DNA from: Gammaproteobacteria bacterium
GTDB lineage: Bacteria > Pseudomonadota > Gammaproteobacteria > Pseudomonadales > Azotimanducaceae
Direction of reading: 5' to 3'
Length of the DNA stretch: 48,718 nucleotides
NCBI GenBank assembly: GCA_009843635.1
Contig: VYDB01000122.1
Span: 6,170-54,887 of the forward strand
Part shown: positions 23,639 through 40,358 of the stretch, one piece after another
How the letters are laid out: the number at the start of each line of letters is the position of its first letter
How positions within the stretch are numbered: position 1 is the first letter of the stretch
Program-made: the position numbers and the translations under genes
The notes under the pieces: generated by a model
Databases searched by the model: none
Told to the model about the DNA's origin: nothing
What the model saw: the letters and a program-made list of their open reading frames with translations, nothing else

Positions 23639-25078
23639 CTAGGCCGGGAACGCGGCCGGCGGCTCGAAGCGAAAGCCCGCCGTCTCCAGCGCCTGGGCGA
23701 TCTGCATGGTCAGCCGGTCGCCCTGGGCGTTGCCGACGATCTGGATGCCGATGGGCAGCCCCTCCTCGCCGAGGCCGGTCGGCACCACCGTCGAGGGCAG
23801 CCGCGAGATGCCCATTAGACCCGCCCAGAAGATGTGCTGGTAATAGGGGGTTTCCTCGTTATCGACCTTGAGGGTGCGCTGGCCGAAGGGGCGGTGGTCG
23901 TGGGCGATGGCCGGGATGGCGAACTCCGGGGCGATCAGCGCATCGTAGCTCTGGAAGAAGGCGTGCCACTTCCAGCGCAAGCGGTCCCGCGCATGGTTCA
24001 GGCGCAGCCAAGTCGTGTGGTCCATGGTGGCGGCACGGGCCATGCGCAGCGCCTCGCTGTCGTCGTCCGGGGCCGCGTTCTCCACCAGCGCCTTCCAAGC
24101 TTCGACGGTGGCCTTGGGCGATCCGGCGGTCATCAGCGACCACAGCAGGGGCCGATACACCCCATCCGACTCGGCACCGGTCAGGTCCGGCTTGGCGTCC
24201 ATGTCCACGGTGGCGCCCAGGCCGCGCAGCGCATCGGCGACCAGATGCACCCGGCTCTCGGTCTCGCGGCTGACCGGGCAGGCCGCGTCGTTGGCCCACA
24301 CGCCGATCCGCAGCCCGGCAACGCCTGCTTCGGGCAGGCCAGGCAACTCGTAGCGAACGCCGGGCTCGAATTCGTCCGCCCCGGCCACGATGTCGAGCGC
24401 AAGCTCCAAGTCGAAGGCGGAGCGGGCCATGGGGCCAATCACGGCGATGTCCGGCTCGGCCACCATGCCGGGCAGCGCATGGCCGCGGCTCGGCACCAGC
24501 GCCCAGGTGGGCTTGTGGCCAAACAGGCCGCAGAAGTGGGCTGGGGTGCGGATGGAGCCGCCGATGTCGGAGCCCATCTCCAAGGCCGACATGCCCGCCG
24601 CCAACGCCGCCGCGGAGCCGCCCGAGGATCCGCCGGGCGTGCGCGCCAAGTTGTAGGGGTTGTTGCACTGGCCGTAGATGTCGTTGTAACTCTGGAAATC
24701 GGCCAAGTTCAGCGGCACGTTGGTTTTGCCCATGACGATGGCGCCCGCTGCCTTGAGCCGCTGCACGGCCAGCGCATCCTCGATGGAGACGTTGTTGCGA
24801 TAGTCCGGGTTGCCCCAAGTGGTGGGCGAGCCGACCAAGCCATAGGCCTCCTTGACGGTGATCGGCAGGCCCAGCAGGGGCTGTTCATCGGTCGGCGGCC
24901 CAGCGACTTCGCGGGCGGCCGCCCTCGCCCCTTCGGCGTCTTGCCAGACCACCGCGTTGATGGCCGGATTCAGGGCCTCGATGCGATCCAAGTACATGTC
25001 CGTCAGTTCCAAGGCGGAGGCTTCCCCGCGGCGCAGCAGATCGAGCAGCTCAACGGCGGTCGCATAGGGGTTGGGCAT
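23639..25078 (-). CDS. Amidase signature-family enzyme
   Basis: 479 residues. The Ser-cisSer-Lys triad is clear: the Lys in LPITVKEAYGL, cis-Ser in PGGSSGGSAAAL and nucleophile Ser in GSDIGGSIRTP. Amidase-signature enzymes hydrolyse C-N bonds of amides; the scope here is not predictable. The start ATG 25078 is preceded by AGGAG. It heads an operon with the VOC and DUF1214-like genes. It is not GatA-like in context, since no gatB or gatC lies nearby. Confidence 0.88.
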   Translation of the reverse strand: MPNPYATAVELLDLLRRGEASALELTDMYLDRIEALNPAINAVVWQDAEGARAAAREVAGPPTDEQPLLGLPITVKEAYGLVGSPTTWGNPDYRNNVSIEDALAVQRLKAAGAIVMGKTNVPLNLADFQSYNDIYGQCNNPYNLARTPGGSSGGSAAALAAGMSALEMGSDIGGSIRTPAHFCGLFGHKPTWALVPSRGHALPGMVAEPDIAVIGPMARSAFDLELALDIVAGADEFEPGVRYELPGLPEAGVAGLRIGVWANDAACPVSRETESRVHLVADALRGLGATVDMDAKPDLTGAESDGVYRPLLWSLMTAGSPKATVEAWKALVENAAPDDDSEALRMARAATMDHTTWLRLNHARDRLRWKWHAFFQSYDALIAPEFAIPAIAHDHRPFGQRTLKVDNEETPYYQHIFWAGLMGISRLPSTVVPTGLGEEGLPIGIQIVGNAQGDRLTMQIAQALETAGFRFEPPAAFPA

Positions 25079-25189
25079 GGCGGTTCTCCTATTTGAAAAC
25101 TAGCAATTTGAGCAAGCCTACACGGGAGACCCGATCCTTGCGACTTTTCCGCGTCGATGCGCAAGCCACACCCGTTGAACGCACGGAAC

Positions 25190-25388
25190 GAATGGGTGGG
25201 CGGGGCGGACATCCGGCACACCAGGCGGGGTGTTTTCGATGGACAGACATCACAGGCTGTTCTACAAACCGGCCCCACAACACAGTTGCGGGGCGTCGTC
25301 ACCTGCCGAAGCGATGCTTCGGCTCGGGCTTGCGCCCGACCGGTGGCGACCCTTAACAGTGCCGGATGTCCGCCCCGCCCACCCATTC
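25190..25388. repeat. 199-bp element bounded by perfect 30-bp inverted repeats
   Basis: 25190-25219 is the exact reverse complement of 25359-25388. Between them are two perfect hairpins, CCGAAGC-GAT-GCTTCGG and TCGGGC-TTGC-GCCCGA, near 25302-25340. No target-site duplication is visible at the ends. It could be a MITE-like element or the stem of a structured RNA. Confidence 0.7.
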
Positions 25389-25442
25389 CTGGAGCCTTCA
25401 GCAACTGCGCTTGGTCACCGGCGGGAGGGGCCGTAAAATGAA

Positions 25443-25470
25443 ACGCCGCCAAGGAAGCCCTTGGCGGCGT
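25443..25470. other. Perfect 12-bp hairpin
   Basis: ACGCCGCCAAGG and CCTTGGCGGCGT pair around an AAGC loop. There is no U-run downstream on the plus strand; on the minus strand the following bases are T-rich (TTTCATTTTA). It is in the leader of the mutase gene. Confidence 0.5.
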
Positions 25471-25553
25471 CATAATGAGGCGCATGTGGCGGACATGGCG
25501 GGGAACCTTGCGCGTATCATAGGCGAACCGGGTGGTTCAAGGGAATACATTGC

Positions 25554-27692
<2,139 letters not shown>

Positions 27693-27722
27693 CTAACCTG
27701 CAACGATCAAAAGGAGCCTGTT

Positions 27723-28157
27723 GTGATTGGACGATTGAATCACGTTGCCATCGTGGTGCCGGACCTGGCGGCCGCCGCCGCTTTGTACAAGAGTCAACTG
27801 GGCGCGGAAGTTTCCCACCCGGTGCCGTTGCCCGACCACGGCGTCACCACGGTGTTCGTGGAACTGCCCAACAGTAAAATAGAATTGCTGCACCCGTTGG
27901 GAGAGGGCTCTCCGGTAGCGAATTTCCTATCCAACAATCCGGCCGGCGGCATGCACCACATCTGTTATGAAGTGGAGGACATCCACGCTGCCATAGAACA
28001 TCTTAGCAACGAGGGCGCACGCGTGCTCGGCGACGGCAAACCTAGGATTGGAGCGCACAATCTGCCGGTGGTGTTCCTGCATCCCAAGGACTTCTGCGGC
28101 ACCTTGATTGAATTGGAGGAAGTGCAGCGCGACGACCGTGTCTCGCAAAAGACCTAA
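27723..28157 (+). CDS. mce: Methylmalonyl-CoA epimerase
   Basis: 144 residues of the VOC fold that interconvert (S)- and (R)-methylmalonyl-CoA, linking propionyl-CoA carboxylase to the mutase. The start GTG at 27723 is preceded by AAGGAG with a 6-base gap. Markers are IGRLNHVAIVVPDL (metal His), VELPNSKIELLHPLGE, GGMHHICYEVEDI (His pair) and GTLIELEE (metal Glu). It forms an operon with the mutase. Confidence 0.93.
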   Translation: MIGRLNHVAIVVPDLAAAAALYKSQLGAEVSHPVPLPDHGVTTVFVELPNSKIELLHPLGEGSPVANFLSNNPAGGMHHICYEVEDIHAAIEHLSNEGARVLGDGKPRIGAHNLPVVFLHPKDFCGTLIELEEVQRDDRVSQKT

Positions 28158-28178
28158 TTCAATTTGATTAAATTATGG

Positions 28179-28207
28179 TTTAACACTTCTTAAATAAGCG
28201 ATAAGAT
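28179..28207 (+). promoter_or_regulatory. Weak candidate promoter for the H1-like gene
   Basis: TTTAAC (28179-28184) and TAAGAT (28202-28207) are 17 bases apart in an A+T-rich gap. Matches are 3/6 and 4/6 only. Confidence 0.25.
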
Positions 28208-28279
28208 GCTGTCTCGTGCTAGCAAAACCAGCGCGACGTTTTCTTTTTCCAACAAGACACTTGATCAGGAGCTTTTTAC

Positions 28280-28945
28280 ATGGGCATTTTCAATAAGGTT
28301 CTGCCGTCACTGGCCAAGGCGGACGAGCGCTTGGCAACGCAGATGACCGAGGCGGTGGCCAAGCGCGACTTCTCGCATCTAGGAGAATTGGCAGCGGTAT
28401 CTGAAAAGATACGAGCGGCAATCGCCGAAATCGAACGCATCGAACCACCGGGGTCGGCGCCCGCACCTGCCAAGCCAAAACCGAAGCCGAGGCGCGCCAC
28501 TGCGCGCAAGGCCGAACCGAAAGCGAAAGTCGCACCGAAAGCGAAAGCCGAACCCGAAGCGCCCAAGAAGCGCCGCCGGTCGCCGCCCAAGCGAGGCTAT
28601 CCAAAGTATTCAAGACGGGGCGACAACCTCGTCAGAACGGATTGGTCGAACAGCAAGAAAGTCGAACAGACCCACGCCGTGCCCTACGCGACGGTGGCGC
28701 AGATCGCCACCACCATCGTCAGCGACGGCGGCGCAATGTTTCGCAAAGACATTCTCACCGGCCTGAACACCGCGGACGGCAAGAAAGTGCCCATCCATCA
28801 GGTGTACCTTGTCTTGGGTTGGCTGCTGACCAGCAAGTCCATCCGTAAGAAAGGGCGTGGGGACTATGTTCCCAACTACAAGAAGTTGACCGCCGACGCA
28901 TTGCGCGGCAGCTTCGGTAAAATGAACGAGATCGAAAGCAAGTAG
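28280..28945 (+). CDS. Basic protein: helical head, H1-like tail and winged-helix-like C-terminus
   Basis: 221 residues, not recognised. Residues ~1-55 are helical (LAKADERLATQMTEAVAKR, LAAVSEKIRAAIAEIERI). Residues ~58-107 are a Pro/Ala/Lys/Arg-rich, disordered-looking stretch with repeated PKAK units, like bacterial histone-H1 or AlgP tails. Residues ~130-200 (HAVPYATVAQIATTIVSDGG...HQVYLVLGWLLTSKSIRKKGRGDYVPN) look like a winged-helix fold, with the last hairpin as the wing. A nucleoid or other nucleic-acid-binding role is a reasonable inference. AGGAG lies ~10 bases before the ATG. A 12-bp hairpin follows the stop. It is between the mutase genes and pccA. Confidence 0.6.
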   Translation: MGIFNKVLPSLAKADERLATQMTEAVAKRDFSHLGELAAVSEKIRAAIAEIERIEPPGSAPAPAKPKPKPRRATARKAEPKAKVAPKAKAEPEAPKKRRRSPPKRGYPKYSRRGDNLVRTDWSNSKKVEQTHAVPYATVAQIATTIVSDGGAMFRKDILTGLNTADGKKVPIHQVYLVLGWLLTSKSIRKKGRGDYVPNYKKLTADALRGSFGKMNEIESK

Positions 28946-28954
28946 TTCAGCTCA

Positions 28955-28991
28955 CCAACCCGCCCGCGCCAGAATTGGCCGGGCGGGTTGG
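28955..28991. terminator. Strong hairpin between convergent genes
   Basis: CCAACCCGCCCG pairs with CGGGCGGGTTGG (12 bp), with an inner GCCA/TGGC around GAAT. It is placed just after the H1-like gene's stop and before pccA's stop, as a shared bidirectional terminator would be, though neither strand has a clear U-run. Confidence 0.5.
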
Positions 28992-29009
28992 AACCTTAAG
29001 ATTCGGCAG

Positions 29010-31007
29010 CTATTCGAACTCCAGGATCGGCTGATCCACTTCCAAGCTGTCGCCTTCCTGCGCGAGCACCGTCTTAACAACGACATCGTTGGCGGCGCGT
29101 AGGCTGTTCTCCATTTTCATGGCCTCCACGACGGCCAACTCCTCGCCAGCCTCGGCTTTGTCTCCGGCCTGCACACGCAGCCGCACCAACAGCCCTGGCA
29201 TGGGCGAGAGCAGAAAGCGGCTCAGGTCCGGCGGCGCCTTTTCGATCATGTGCCCAGCGAGTTCGGCACCCCGCGCCGTCAAGACCAAGGCCGAGATCTC
29301 CGCCCCCCGGTGAAACAGCTTGTAACCGGCGCCTTCAACATCCACCTGCGCCAGCACCGGCGCACCGTCGATCTGCGCCCTGAACAGGAGCTCGCCGGGC
29401 TGCCATCCTGTGATCACTTGGTGGTCGGCCTCGCCAACGCGAACGGTGAAGCCGTTGTCGATGGCAGTCACCCGAACGGCGTGCCGCGCCTGGTTGATGA
29501 CCACCACCCAATCCTCGATGGCGGCGCGCGGGAAGCGCCGCGTTTGACCGCTGATTTCGGCAGCGCGGGCGGTTCGCGTCTGATGCACCACCGCCGCGGC
29601 AATCACTGGAACGTTCGCGGATCCATCGGGCAGCCGATCCGCTTGGAATCCGTCCGGGAACTCCTCGTCGATGAAATGGGTGGTCAAACGTCCGGCGCGG
29701 AATCGTTCATGGGCGATGACGGCGCCTAAAAAGCTGATGTTGTGATTGACGCCGCGAATGTAGTACGCATCCAGCGCCTCGCCCATCGTCTCGATGGCCG
29801 CTTCCCGGCTCTCGCCCCAGGTTGCCAGCTTGGCGATCATGGGATCGTAGAACATCGAAACTTCGCTGCCCTCCTCGATGCCCGTGTCCACCCTCACACG
29901 CGTGTTCTCCACCGGCGGCTGATAGCGAACCAGCCGCCCGATGGAAGGCAGGAAGTTGCGCGATGGATCCTCGGCATAGACCCGGGACTCCACCGCCCAT
30001 CCGTTCTGCTGAACATCGTCCTGGGTCAACGGCAACGGTTCGCCGGCAGCAACTCGAATCATCAACTCCACCAAGTCCTGGCCGGTGACCATCTCGGTGA
30101 TCGGATGCTCCACCTGCAGACGGGTGTTCATTTCCAGGAAGTAGAAGTTCTTGTCGCCATCAACGATGAACTCAACCGTGCCCGCCGACGCGTAGTCCAC
30201 CGCCCGGGCCAAGGCGATGGCCTGTTCGCCCATGGCTTGGCGGGTGTCGGGGTCCATGAACGGCGACGGCGACTCCTCGATGACCTTCTGGTGGCGGCGC
30301 TGGATGGAGCATTCCCGTTCACCGAGATGGACCACGTTGCCGTGGCGGTCGGCGATGATCTGAAATTCAATGTGCCGCGGCTGCTCGATGAACTTCTCGG
30401 CGAACACCCGGTCGTCGCCAAAACTGGATTGGGCTTCGTTGGCTGCCCGTTCGAAGCCCGCACGGCACTCGTCGTCGTCTTGCACGATGCGCATGCCCTT
30501 GCCGCCGCCCCCGGCGCTGGCCTTGAGCATGACCGGATAGCCGATCTTGCGAGCGATCGCCACCGCGTGGTCCGGCCCCTCAATGACGTCTTCGTAGCCC
30601 GGAATGGTGTTGACGCCCGCCGCCGCCGCGATGCGCTTGGAGGTGATCTTGTCGCCCATGCTGGTGATGGCGTGGGCACCGGGGCCGATGAAGACGATGC
30701 CGCGCTCGGCCAGGGCTTCGGCGAACTCCGTGTTCTCGGAAAGAAAGCCGTAACCCGGATGCACCGCTTCGGCACCGGTCGCCGCCAAGGCTTCGAGCAA
30801 CCGATCGATGCGCAGGTAGCTGTCGGTTGAAGCCGCCCCGCCGATCCGCACGCATTCATCCGCCGTGCGCGCATGGAGCGCGCCCGCATCCGCATCCGAA
30901 TAAACCGCGACCGTCGCGATGCCCATCTTGCGAGCCGTCCTGATGACCCGGCAGGCAATTTCCCCGCGGTTGGCAATGAGTATCTTCTTGAACATCGAAT
31001 CAGACAT
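29010..31007 (-). CDS. pccA: Propionyl/acetyl-CoA carboxylase alpha subunit (biotin carboxylase + biotin carrier)
   Basis: About 665 residues. Biotin carboxylase domain first (FKKILIANRGEIACRVIRTA, the ATP-grasp KASAGGGGKGMR, EMNTRLQVEHPITEMVTG), a BT-type linker, then the biotin carrier with EAMKMEN and the biotinylated Lys about 35 residues from the end. It carboxylates biotin; the beta subunit transfers the carboxyl to propionyl-CoA. ATG 31007 (MSDSMFKKIL) is preferred over TTG at 31019; ATG 30995 is a further option. It is the second gene after pccB (gap ~50 bases) and convergent with the H1-like gene. Given the mutase/epimerase neighbours, propionyl-CoA is the likely substrate. Confidence 0.9.
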   Translation of the reverse strand: MSDSMFKKILIANRGEIACRVIRTARKMGIATVAVYSDADAGALHARTADECVRIGGAASTDSYLRIDRLLEALAATGAEAVHPGYGFLSENTEFAEALAERGIVFIGPGAHAITSMGDKITSKRIAAAAGVNTIPGYEDVIEGPDHAVAIARKIGYPVMLKASAGGGGKGMRIVQDDDECRAGFERAANEAQSSFGDDRVFAEKFIEQPRHIEFQIIADRHGNVVHLGERECSIQRRHQKVIEESPSPFMDPDTRQAMGEQAIALARAVDYASAGTVEFIVDGDKNFYFLEMNTRLQVEHPITEMVTGQDLVELMIRVAAGEPLPLTQDDVQQNGWAVESRVYAEDPSRNFLPSIGRLVRYQPPVENTRVRVDTGIEEGSEVSMFYDPMIAKLATWGESREAAIETMGEALDAYYIRGVNHNISFLGAVIAHERFRAGRLTTHFIDEEFPDGFQADRLPDGSANVPVIAAAVVHQTRTARAAEISGQTRRFPRAAIEDWVVVINQARHAVRVTAIDNGFTVRVGEADHQVITGWQPGELLFRAQIDGAPVLAQVDVEGAGYKLFHRGAEISALVLTARGAELAGHMIEKAPPDLSRFLLSPMPGLLVRLRVQAGDKAEAGEELAVVEAMKMENSLRAANDVVVKTVLAQEGDSLEVDQPILEFE

Positions 31008-31057
31008 GGAAAACACCAAAAAAGGGGGAAACTGCAGGGTGTTCTACGAGAGAACGC

Positions 31058-32617
31058 CTACAGGGGAATGTTGCCGTGCTTGCGCCAAGGGTTCTCAAGC
31101 TGCTTGTCGCGCAGCATGGCAAACGACTTGCAGACCCGTTCCCGGGTCTCGTGAGGACGAATGATGTCATCCACGTAGCCGCGGCTGGCGGCGATGAAGG
31201 GGTTGGCGAACTTGGCTTGGTATTCGTCGGTGCGCGCCTGGATCAGGGCCTCATCGCCCTTGTCCTTGCGGAAGATGATCTCAACCGCCCCTTTTGCGCC
31301 CATCACGGCAATCTCCGCGCTCGGCCAAGCGAAGTTCACGTCGCCGCGCAGATGCTTGGACGCCATCACATCGTAAGCGCCGCCGTACGCCTTGCGCGTG
31401 ATCAAGGTCACCTTGGGCACGGTGCATTCGGCATAGGCGTAGAGCAGCTTGGCGCCGTTCTTGATGATGCCGCCGTACTCCTGGGCGGTGCCCGGCATGA
31501 AGCCGGGCACGTCCACCAGCGTGAAAATGGGGATGTTGAAGGCGTCGCAGAAGCGCACGAAACGGGCGCCCTTCTTCGATGAGTCGATGTCCAGGCAGCC
31601 GGCCAGCACCATGGGCTGATTGGCGACCACGCCGATGGTCGTCCCCTGCAGGCGGATGAAGCCGATCACGATGTTCTGCGCGTAGCCCGGCTGCAGCTCG
31701 AAGAACTCCCCTTCGTCGGCCACCTTGACGATGGCCTCCTTGATGTCATAGGGCTTGGCGGGGTCCGCCGGCACCAAGCTCGCCAGCGACGGCGCGGCGC
31801 GGCTGGCCGGGTCGCTGGTCGGCCAGCGGGGCGGCTGCTCGCGGTTGTTGGGCGGCAGGTAGTCGAAGAAGCGGCGGGTCAGCAGCAGCGCCTCCACGTC
31901 ATTGGCGATGGCGAGATCGGCCACGCCGGACTTGCGGCTGTGGACGCTGGCGCCGCCGAGCTCCTCCGGCGTGACCACCTCGTGGGTGACCGTTCTCACC
32001 ACGTCCGGCCCGGTGACGAACATGTAGGAGGAGTCCTCCACCATGAAGATGAAATCGGTGATGGCGGGCGAGTAAACCGCCCCGCCCGCGCAAGGCCCCA
32101 TGATGACCGACAACTGGGGCACCACCCCCGAGGCCAGCACGTTGCGTTGAAAGATCTCGGCGTAGCCGCCCAGGGAGGCGACGCCCTCCTGGATGCGGGC
32201 GCCTCCGGAGTCGTTCAGGCCAATCACCGGCGCGCCCACCTTCATGGCCTGGTCCATCACCTTGCAAATCTTCTCCGCGTGGGCCTCCGACAGGGCGCCC
32301 CCGAACACCGTGAAGTCCTGGCTGAACACGAACACCAGGCGGCCGTTGATGCTGCCGTAGCCGGTGACGACGCCATCGCCGGGGATTTTCTGATCGGCCA
32401 TGCCGAAGTCGCTGTTGCGGTGCTCGACGAACTTGTCCCACTCCTCGAAGCTGCCTTCGTCAAGCAGCAGGCTGATGCGCTCCCGGGCGGTCAGCTTGCC
32501 CTTGGCGTGCTGCTGCTCGATGCGGCGCTCGCCGCCGCCGAGCAGGGCGGCCGCCGCCTTGGCGGCCAACGGGTCGGCCACCGCATCCGGCTGCTCTTCT
32601 GCTAAGTCTTTACTCAT
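31058..32617 (-). CDS. pccB: Propionyl-CoA carboxylase beta subunit (carboxyltransferase)
   Basis: 519 residues. The two carboxyltransferase halves show the usual features: [80 protein letters not shown], and later [57 protein letters not shown]. It transfers carboxyl from biotin to propionyl-CoA. It precedes pccA in the same operon. Upstream, tandem hairpins separate it from gltD. Confidence 0.93.
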   Translation of the reverse strand: MSKDLAEEQPDAVADPLAAKAAAALLGGGERRIEQQHAKGKLTARERISLLLDEGSFEEWDKFVEHRNSDFGMADQKIPGDGVVTGYGSINGRLVFVFSQDFTVFGGALSEAHAEKICKVMDQAMKVGAPVIGLNDSGGARIQEGVASLGGYAEIFQRNVLASGVVPQLSVIMGPCAGGAVYSPAITDFIFMVEDSSYMFVTGPDVVRTVTHEVVTPEELGGASVHSRKSGVADLAIANDVEALLLTRRFFDYLPPNNREQPPRWPTSDPASRAAPSLASLVPADPAKPYDIKEAIVKVADEGEFFELQPGYAQNIVIGFIRLQGTTIGVVANQPMVLAGCLDIDSSKKGARFVRFCDAFNIPIFTLVDVPGFMPGTAQEYGGIIKNGAKLLYAYAECTVPKVTLITRKAYGGAYDVMASKHLRGDVNFAWPSAEIAVMGAKGAVEIIFRKDKGDEALIQARTDEYQAKFANPFIAASRGYVDDIIRPHETRERVCKSFAMLRDKQLENPWRKHGNIPL

Positions 32618-32654
32618 GCCTTCACTTCCATAGTTTCCAACCCTCCAATACGCC

Positions 32655-32698
32655 GAGTTTGGCGCTAGCCAAACTCCAACGCGAACCGAAGGTTCGCG
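32655..32698. other. Tandem perfect hairpins between gltD and pccB
   Basis: GAGTTTGGC-GCTA-GCCAAACTC (32655-32676) and CGCGAACC-GAA-GGTTCGCG (32680-32698) are adjacent in the 84-base gap after gltD. They could end the gltBD transcript, though no U-run follows on the minus strand. Confidence 0.5.
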
Positions 32699-32701
32699 CG
32701 T

Positions 32702-34162
<1,461 letters not shown>

Positions 34163-34169
34163 CAGCTCT

Positions 34170-38765
<4,596 letters not shown>

Positions 38766-38859
38766 TGGTTCATCGCGTCTATCATTGGGACGTTGCCAAA
38801 AGACAACTCGTCAGTGCCTTCACTCACGCCTAAGCAGCCTATGGTTTTTATGTTGTATC

Positions 38860-38884
38860 GGGCCACTGCGGGCATCAGTGGCCC
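38860..38884. other. Perfect 9-bp hairpin upstream of gltB
   Basis: GGGCCACTG and CAGTGGCCC pair across a 7-base loop. On the minus strand it follows the GNAT gene's stop by about 65 bases and precedes gltB by about 95, so it could be a terminator or part of the gltB leader. A palindrome AAAGCGCTTT followed by a T-run on the minus strand lies closer to the GNAT stop and is the better terminator candidate. Confidence 0.4.
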
Positions 38885-38948
38885 ACGCAAAGGCGAGCGC
38901 TGAACCTTCGCAAAAAAAGCGCTTTGAATCAAGGACGGGCTTTTCCGG

Positions 38949-39698
38949 TTAACTGGCAATCCGGTACCAGTAGCGGTAGCGTTCCGCGAAGCCAAGCTTG
39001 AGGTACAGGGCCTGGGCCGTCGCATTGGCCTGCGCGACTTGCAGGTAAGCGGTCTCCGCTCCCCGCTCCCGCCCCCAGGCCAGCAGGCCGCGCACCAATT
39101 CCTCGCCACAGCCTTGGCGCCGATGCGCCGGATGGGTCACGATGTCGAACAGCCCGACGAGGCCGCGCTCCACGACGCCCAGCCCGCAGGCGAGCACTTC
39201 TTCGCCATCGCGCAGCACCGCGTGGGCGCACTCGGTGCGGATGGTGTTGAGGATGGCGCCGTGCAGGCGCATGAACTTGGCGGGCATTTCGGTCAGCGCC
39301 GCGTAGGCGTTCAACCACTCCTTGAGCGTGAGCATCGACCAGCGGGGCGAGACGGCTTCGGACGCAATCGGTGCGCCTAGAACCAAGGATGGATCGGCAA
39401 GCCGGTAGCCGCGGGCGTCCAAGTAGCTGTCAAGCGCCGCTTGGTCGGCGCCATCGGCGCCGGCCGTGATGCGGAAGACGCTTTGCAGCCGCTCCCGCGC
39501 ATAGAGGTTCTCGCAGAAGCGCACCTTCTCATCGATAGGCTGGCTGCCGGCATACAGCGGCGTCACCGAGTTGGCCCGCTTGGTGAACCCGCGGGCGAAG
39601 CGCAGCACCCAACCATCGAGCAGCATCTGGTGCAGCGCGGGCCAAGCGTTCAGCGACGCCTCCTCGATGCGCCGGTTCGGCGCCGTGCGCTCAACCAT
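38949..39698 (-). CDS. GNAT-family N-acetyltransferase
   Basis: 249 residues. The acetyl-CoA-binding motif A is IVTHPAHRRQGCGEELVRGLLAW (R/Q-x-x-G-x-G/A), followed by AYLQVAQANATAQALYLKLGFAERYRYWY, which is the conserved end of the GNAT fold. The N-terminal ~115 residues (LHQMLLDGWVLRFARGFTKRANSV) resemble those of two-domain GNATs. The acceptor is unknown. It is divergent from the Nudix gene and upstream of gltB on the same strand. Confidence 0.9.
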   Translation of the reverse strand: MVERTAPNRRIEEASLNAWPALHQMLLDGWVLRFARGFTKRANSVTPLYAGSQPIDEKVRFCENLYARERLQSVFRITAGADGADQAALDSYLDARGYRLADPSLVLGAPIASEAVSPRWSMLTLKEWLNAYAALTEMPAKFMRLHGAILNTIRTECAHAVLRDGEEVLACGLGVVERGLVGLFDIVTHPAHRRQGCGEELVRGLLAWGRERGAETAYLQVAQANATAQALYLKLGFAERYRYWYRIAS

Positions 39699-39829
39699 TG
39701 CCCGTCACTTGCTCTTGCCCGGAATCCATCGTCCACTCACCTTAGCAGGCTCCATAAGACCTTCAAGATGACTTCCCGCGTCCTGCACGAGCCAAGCGGG
39801 AACCGGGCCCAGGGCGGACGCTGCGCAAT

Positions 39830-39858
39830 TTGGATTCATGCCGTCGAATGAGAATAAT
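39830..39858 (+). promoter_or_regulatory. Candidate promoter for the Nudix gene
   Basis: TTGGAT (39830-39835) and AATAAT (39853-39858) are 17 bases apart in the divergent gap; the -10 is a 5/6 match and the -35 is weak. The start codon at 39891 is 32 bases downstream. Confidence 0.35.
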
Positions 39859-39890
39859 GCCAGTCTGTTCAGCAGGCAGCTCGCTGCAAT

Positions 39891-40331
39891 ATGAGGACGC
39901 GACCCAAGAGACAAGGCTTCCCGGTGGTGGTGCACGTGATGCTGCTGCGCGGCGAGGAGGTTTTCCTGCTGCGCCGCGCTGCGACCGGTTTCATGGACGG
40001 CTATTTCTGCCTGCCGGGCGGGCACCAACAGGCCGGCGAGAGCGTCAGCGAGGCGGCGCGGCGGGAGTGCCTGGAGGAGGCGGGCGTCGAGGTGGGCGAG
40101 CTAAGGCCCCGCTTCGCGCTGCCCTACCGGTCGGGCGCTCATCAGGGACTTAACTTCGTCTTCGAGGCGGACGCCTTCGCCGGCGAGCCCGCCGTTGCCG
40201 AGCCCGCCCTCTTCGACGCCTGCTGCTGGAGGCCTTGCCACGACCTCCCGGAGCGGGTCACGCCCTGGCTCATCGACGCCTTGGCGATGCCCAAAGGGCG
40301 GTGGTTCCACGAGTTCCATTGGAGCCGCTAA
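39891..40331 (+). CDS. Nudix hydrolase
   Basis: 146 residues. The Nudix box GX5EX7REUXEEXGU is complete: Gly44, Glu50, Arg58-Glu59, Glu62-Glu63, Gly65 in GHQQAGESVSEAARRECLEEAG. These enzymes cut nucleoside diphosphate linked compounds using divalent metal. N-terminal FPVVVHVMLLRGEEVFLLRRA fits the first strand. The substrate is unknown. It is 27 bases before mdh on the same strand and may share its transcript. Confidence 0.92.
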   Translation: MRTRPKRQGFPVVVHVMLLRGEEVFLLRRAATGFMDGYFCLPGGHQQAGESVSEAARRECLEEAGVEVGELRPRFALPYRSGAHQGLNFVFEADAFAGEPAVAEPALFDACCWRPCHDLPERVTPWLIDALAMPKGRWFHEFHWSR

Positions 40332-40358
40332 AATGCGCTCTTTTTCCCGGATGCCACC

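Larger units (their letters stand above)
25079..25553. other. Non-coding region with structured elements upstream of the mutase
   Basis: 475 bases between divergent genes. It holds the 30-bp inverted repeat (25190-25388) with internal hairpins, and a separate 12-bp hairpin at 25443-25470. I see no cobalamin-riboswitch core, no tRNA and no convincing gene; the short open frames look like shadows of the inverted repeat. Confidence 0.6.

Noticed and set aside
25190-25388. 6S, 4.5S or RNase P RNA
   Set aside because: The length is near that of 6S RNA, but no SRP GGAAGCAGCC-like loop, no 6S bubble and none of the RNase P conserved segments were found; a perfect 30-bp stem is unlike these.
25389-25553. 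Cobalamin riboswitch before the methylmalonyl-CoA mutase
   Set aside because: No B12-box GCCACTG-like element with the expected neighbouring helices is present.
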